Shown: one piece after another, positions 59,189 through 64,000 of the stretch
How the letters are laid out: each line of letters starts with the position of its first letter
Position numbering within the stretch: position 1 is the first letter of the stretch
Origin: Tuctoria greenei
Taxonomy: Eukaryota > Streptophyta > Magnoliopsida > Poales > Poaceae
Assembly: GCA_036927565.1 (NCBI GenBank)
Contig: JAYESD010000001.1
Span: forward strand, 9,300,001-9,364,000
DNA length: 64,000 nt
Reading direction: 5' to 3'
Program-made: the position numbers and the translations under genes
The notes under the pieces: generated by a model
What the model was told of the DNA's origin: nothing
Database searches by the model: none
The model's input: the letters and a program-made list of their open reading frames with translations, nothing else

Positions 59189-60700
59189 TCACAGGCTCTC
59201 CCTTAAACTCATACCGGTTACGTGTCTCCTGAACACGCTGGGTGAAAGACCTTTGGTTAGCGGATCCACGAGCATTTGCTCGATACTAATATGCTCTAGA
59301 TTGATGACATGATCCTGGATTCGTTCTTTCACAACGTAGTACTTAATGTCGATGTGTTTGACAGCACCACTTGACTTGTTGTGAGAGTACAATACTGCAG
59401 GTTTGTTATCGCAGTATAGCTTAAGTGGTTTCTCAATGCTGTCGACCACTCTAAGTCCGGGAACAAATTTCTTAAGCCACATAACCTATCCCGATGCCTC
59501 ATAGCAAGCGACAAACTCAGCATACATCGTGGATGATGTCATGATGGTCTGTTTGGGGCTTTTCCAAGAGATAGCTCCATTCGCAAGGGTGGAAATATAT
59601 CCTAATGTGGATTTCCTAGTATCCACGCACCCTGCAAAGTCTGAGTGTGACTAACCCACTATTTCTAGTGAGTCTGATTTCTGATAAGTCAACATGAGGC
59701 TCTTAGTACCTTGCACATATCTTAGTGCTTTCTTAACTGCCTTCCAGTGGTCGGGTCCTAGATTGGCCTGATATCTGCCAAGCATCCCGGTAACATAAGC
59801 TAAGTCAGGACGTGTACAAACTTGAGCATATTGAAGGCTTCCGACAGCTGAAGCATAGGGAACTGCTTTCATCTGACCGACTTCATACTGATTCTTAGGA
59901 CACTGAAAGTTCCCAAACTTATCGCCCTTGACAATGGGAGCAGGTGTGGACTTGCTCTTATGCATACTGTACTTTTTAAGTACATTCTCTAAGTATGTCT
60001 TTTATGAAAGACCTAATACCCCTTAACTCTATCTCGATGAATCTCTATGCCCAAGACATAGGAGGTTTCACCTAGATCTTTCATATCAAAGTTCGAGGAC
60101 ATGAACTTCTTAATTTCTAATAGTAGATCAACATTACTACTCGCAAGTAGTATGTGATCAACATAAAGCACGAGAAAGATGAATTTCTCGTTCTTAAACT
60201 TAGTGTATATGCATTTGTCCTCCCCATTCTCATTAAACCCAAATTTTCTAATAGTTTCGTCGAACTTGAGATACCATTGCCGTGAGGCCTGTTTGAGTCC
60301 ATAAATGGACATCGTAAGTCGGCATCCCATGTTATCCTTACCCTTAGCGACAAAACCTCTCAGTTGCATCATATAGACGTCCTCATTTAGATCCCCATTG
60401 AGAAATGTCGTCTTTACATCCATATGATGTAATTCTAAGTCATAATGCGCTACTAATGTCATGATGATTCTGAACGAATCCTTAGTCGAGACAGGTGAGA
60501 ATGTCTCATTGTAATCAACACCCTCTCTTTGAGTGAAACCTTTTGCAACAAGTCTGGCTTTGTACTTTTCAATGTCCCCCCTGGAGTCATGTTTGATTTT
60601 GTAGACCCATTTACAACCTACTATTTTGGCTCCTTTAGGAACTTAAACTAATTCCCAGACTTTGTTTGCATCCATAGACCTCATCTCATCCTCCATAGCT
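59189..60700 (-). pseudogene. pol: Element E reverse transcriptase and RNase H, decayed
   Basis: RT is readable at 60462-60013 (HHMDVKTTFLNGDLNEDVY, YGLKQASRQWYLKFD). The catalytic motif reads YVDH instead of YVDD (about 60150-60162). The connection and RNase H blocks follow at 59965-59651 (MLGRYQANLGPDHWKAVK) and 59482-59189 (KLYCDNKPAVLYSHN, VKHIDIKYYVVKE, LVDPLTKGLS). Stops and frame changes separate these pieces. Confidence 0.88.
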
Positions 60701-61375
60701 TTACGCCACTCGGAAGACTGAGGACTGCTCATAGCTTTGTTCAAATGAGGAGGGATCATCCTGCATTTGAAACTCTTCACTCATATAGACCTCATAGTCA
60801 GCCGGTATTGCAAACCGTCTGGCTCTCTGAGATCTCGTAAGTTGCGCATCACTTTGGGGCGATTGTTGTTCCTCATTAGCGACATCTGACTGAGGTTGCT
60901 CAGAAGGATGACCTGGATCCTGCTGTATAGGTGCATTATTATTTTCTATCGCTGATGGAGAACTAACAACCGGTGTTGCACCACCATCATCAGGCACTTG
61001 TGGTGCATCGACAGCAGGTAGAGTGAAGAATGGTTCTTGAATCATAGGAGTGGGCACGTAGACCCGCTTCTCCTCAAGATCAATCTCATGCCTTACCGTT
61101 CTCCCCCTGATCATTGAATCCTCTAAGAAAATGGCATGTCTCGTTTCTACAAACTTAGTGTGTCTGTCGGGACAGTAGAAACGAAAGCCCTTACTCTTAT
61201 TTGGATAGCCAATAAAATGGCAGCTAACTGTTTTAGGATCCAACTTTCCTAAGTTTGGATTAAATATCTTAGCTTCAGCAAAACAGCCCCAGATGTGCAA
61301 GTATATAAGTGAGGGCTTACGTCCAGTCCACATCTCATACGGTGTCTTCGACACCGCCTTAGTAGGAACCCAATT
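60701..61375 (-). pseudogene. pol: Element E integrase C-terminal fragment
   Basis: Begins at the F border with NWVPTKAVSKTPYEMWTGRK, the block that follows the catalytic Glu in copia integrases, then FIGYPNKSKGFRFYCPD. A long Pro/Gln-rich linker precedes RT. The catalytic core itself lies beyond F, outside the window. Confidence 0.87.
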
Positions 61376-63196
61376 TGTAGGATCGAAGAGCACGTGAAAA
61401 GCTACCATAGGGGGGGGTGAATGGTAGATTTAAAAATCTTACGTAGCGGAAACAATTAAACCCCAACCCCTTCGATAGAAAAACGATCTCTTAAAGAAAT
61501 CGTGTGTGAAACTAATCTTAATGTGTTTCACCATGACAAAAGTGATGGATATCAGAGAAAATCAAGTCACGAAGACAACACAAAAGGAATCACTCAAATC
61601 CGTCGAGAAAAACTCAAGCTATGATCGAAAGATCAAACAAGGTCAATCTGCCCTACCCGAGAAAAAAACAGTTCTGGAATCGTGTAGATCATAAACCACA
61701 AATCCAATGACCGTGAAATTTTGACATATGATATATAATCAAGTTGTGAAGACAACCCAAAAAGAATCACGTCAATTGGATCTGTAAAACTCGAGTTATG
61801 ATAAAACCACCGACGAAAGGTAGTGCTGTCCAGAAACTCGACGAGTAAAACTTGTCTGGAACAAGTGGACGAACAAGGCACAAAAGTTCCTTCAAACTAC
61901 AAATTTTATTCAATAGAACACAAGAGGAACAGCCCCAAAGTCGTGCACCACGAGCTCTGGGCTCCCTTGCTTATATAACCAGCTCGAAAGCCAACTCAAC
62001 TCAAATTAGGAACCTAATCCTACTCTGTTCAGGAATCATAACTTTCCATAACTGCTTAGGATTCTTCTATACGCAGATAGAAACAATCTTAAGACTTCCA
62101 AACACCTTAGGAACATATCCCACATTCCTAAAACAACTCAATTTCGTGACCCACACGAAATCCTATCATACCCAACTCAAATCTTTCCATATTTGAGTCA
62201 AACCCGACTCAGCCGCAGCCTGAATCCATAACCTAGTCGGTTGGACCTTTCCGACCAATTCTTTACGTCCACATCTCTTCATCACGCCTCGGAACCATGC
62301 AGCCACGTCCATGCACTCCTTGCACATGTGCAAACATCTTCCAATGACGTCCACAATACCTTCATATGCATTGTTCTTGATTCAATCATGCTGTGCAACC
62401 TCCTGATCAGCTCAACCACAATTCCTCCTGAATTTGGTTGTTGAAACCTCATCTCCTCCCTGAGACTAGTCCAATGGATCCCGTCACCAACCATGTCTTG
62501 AACTCAAGCAAGACTTGCACATGAATAAACAACCAATCCATACGAGCCCAAGTCCTTGACTTGACTCAAGTTAGTTCCGAACACAACACCTTACGTGAGA
62601 ACCTCACATAAGCATGTTGCAAAACCACAGCAACACGATATCATCCATATCAACCAAAACGCACCAAAAACTTAGCAAATGAATACTAAGCAATCTTTCC
62701 AACAATGTAAAGCAAGTACGAAACATTGCAAATGAAAAGCAGAAGAACTACAGTCAAGTTCCGGATCTTGCCAGAGCATTCCGGACCTTGAGCCGGAGCT
62801 AACAAAAGCTAGTTGAACCTAGCGCCGGAGCTTACCAAAAACTAGTCAAAACTAGTAGACCCAAAACCGGAGCTAGACAAAGTACGTCAGAGCTTAGCAA
62901 AAGCATGTCAAAGCTATCAAATATATGCCGGAGCTATCAAAGACATGTCGGAGCTAACAAAGACATGCCGGAGCTAAAGATAAAGCTCACCAGAGCTGAC
63001 CAAAGCTAGTTGGACCTAGCATCGAACGTAACCGGAGCTACCCAAACCAAGCTGGACCTACCGTCGGACCTTGCTGTAGCTCAGAGCTAGAGTCGGACCT
63101 TGATAAAAAGGTGTTTTGGTGATATTTAAAACTTTTATCATCAAAGCCAAGTGTATTCACTACAAGCCAATGTATTCAGCACATATATGTCTTACA
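61376..63196 (-). repeat. 3' LTR of element F (1821 bp)
   Basis: TGTAGGATCG...GTCTTACA, collinear with 8316-10235 but about 100 bases shorter, mainly through loss of units in the GGAGCT array (62775-63105). TATA-like GGTTATATAAGC (minus strand) near 61969-61980. Confidence 0.94.
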
Positions 63197-64000
63197 ATCT
63201 CCCCCTTGATGAATGCATTGGCAACACCATTTAAAATCCGAACATTGGCTGATTCACATAAAAGTTTTGAAGGCCAATTTCTCCCCCTTTGTAAATCAAA
63301 AGTAAAATGAGAAGAAAAATTATCCCATATTATCTCTCCTTATGTACATATTCTCTTTCTCTTCATGCTTATCTCTCCCCCTTTGACAATGTATTCAACA
63401 AGTCATGAGCATATAAACAAATTATCTCTCCCTCTTTAGTTGTTATGAGCATATTATAACATATACATATAAACAAAGCTCATCCAAGTCATACTATCAA
63501 GTAACTTACACTATCACATCAATGAGATACATAAAGTAGTGTAAGCCATGCTAGAGATCATATGTAATTTTCAATTTAAGTGAGTCATGATCTCACAAAC
63601 TTAACTATTTCAAAACCTGAAATCATGACACTAGTTGCGACATTTTATTATTTTTCAAAACACAAATTTAGATCATATGATATTTGCAAGAGATTATATG
63701 CGCATCTGCCTTATTCTAACCAACCAAGCCAAGCCTATGTCATTTGACAATCAGAAGCTTAATGACATAGTTTTAGTCATACACAACTTCTTCCAAGTTC
63801 ATATATAAGTGCAATGATAAGCTATCTCAAAAGAAGAAGTGCGATGCATGCATATTCTCTTGATCTTTTCTCAATTCATATTTGTTCATAAAAACTCAAC
63901 ATGTGAGTTGATTACTTGGTTAATTCTTTATAATTAAAAGCACTTGTGAACATGTAACAAGTTCAAAACAGCAAGAAAGTTCGACCATGACCAGTTTTAG
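63197..64000 (-). other. Element F 3' non-coding interior with several polypurine tracts
   Basis: Matches 1810-2626 of A. Purine tracts (plus strand TCTCCCCC types) at 63198, about 63280 and about 63373 recur, with a weaker one near 63427. No coding frame. Confidence 0.88.

Larger units (their letters stand above)
58366..61375 (-). mobile_element. Element E: truncated Ty1/copia retrotransposon
   Basis: Minus-strand pol remnants (59189-61375) with sequence at about 58400-59180 that should contain its 3' LTR. A CTATATAA box (minus strand, 58838-58845) fits an LTR promoter. LTR borders could not be set because the second copy is absent. The element is cut at 61376 inside integrase by element F. 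Sequence is unlike A/F or B, so it is a different copia lineage. Confidence 0.8.
61376..64000 (-). mobile_element. Element F: second copy of the element A family (runs off the window)
   Basis: LTR 61376-63196, then the 3' non-coding interior to 64000. Orientation is that of A, so this is the 3' LTR and the coding part lies beyond the window. Inserted into E integrase. Confidence 0.93.

Overview
The window is plant nuclear DNA, almost certainly from a grass (Poaceae), probably panicoid. The signs are a deep nest of LTR retrotransposons, two Sirevirus-type Ty1/copia families, Tat-type Ty3/gypsy elements with an antisense gene, short Stowaway-like and Tourist-like MITEs, a CACTA-like end, and one very GC-rich intronless AP2/DREB gene. 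The subfamily is an inference; nothing in the sequence fixes the species.

Layout. 1-10235: Ty1/copia element A, coding on the minus strand, with its 3' LTR cut by the window edge. It sits inside the 5' LTR of element B. 10236-47715: Ty1/copia element B, plus strand. B is split by two Tat-type Ty3/gypsy elements of one family: C (11418-24305, target duplication ATAAC, inside B gag) and D (29701-42750, target duplication GGTTC, after B pol). B carries an extra 3' gene (43938-45914) with its own promoter-like leader. 47716-49753: relic repeats, several long palindromes and a CACTA-like end. 49754-58370: the only gene-bearing segment, with one convincing host gene (DREB/ERF factor, minus strand, 54530-55183), a Stowaway-like MITE, a fold-back element just upstream of the gene and a Tourist-like MITE. 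58370-61375: truncated Ty1/copia element E. 61376-64000: element F, same family and orientation as A, inserted into E and running off the window.

How the parts relate. Nesting order and LTR divergence counted by eye agree: B is oldest (about 4%), D and A are intermediate (about 3%), C is youngest (about 0.7%). No element has an intact gag-pol. C and D share a layout worth attention: gag-protease and RT-RNaseH-integrase lie in one frame split by a UAG at the same place in both; a long antisense gene with one short intron converges on the pol 3' end; stem-loops lie between the two converging ends; and the TATA box lies in the loop of a 12-bp inverted repeat whose arms differ between C and D by compensating changes. 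B places the same kind of about 77-bp-spaced palindromes ahead of a TATA box in its LTR and again ahead of its extra gene, which suggests a second, internal promoter.

No prokaryotic features, CRISPR arrays, rRNA or tRNA genes were seen. Counts and alignments were made by eye and are approximate.
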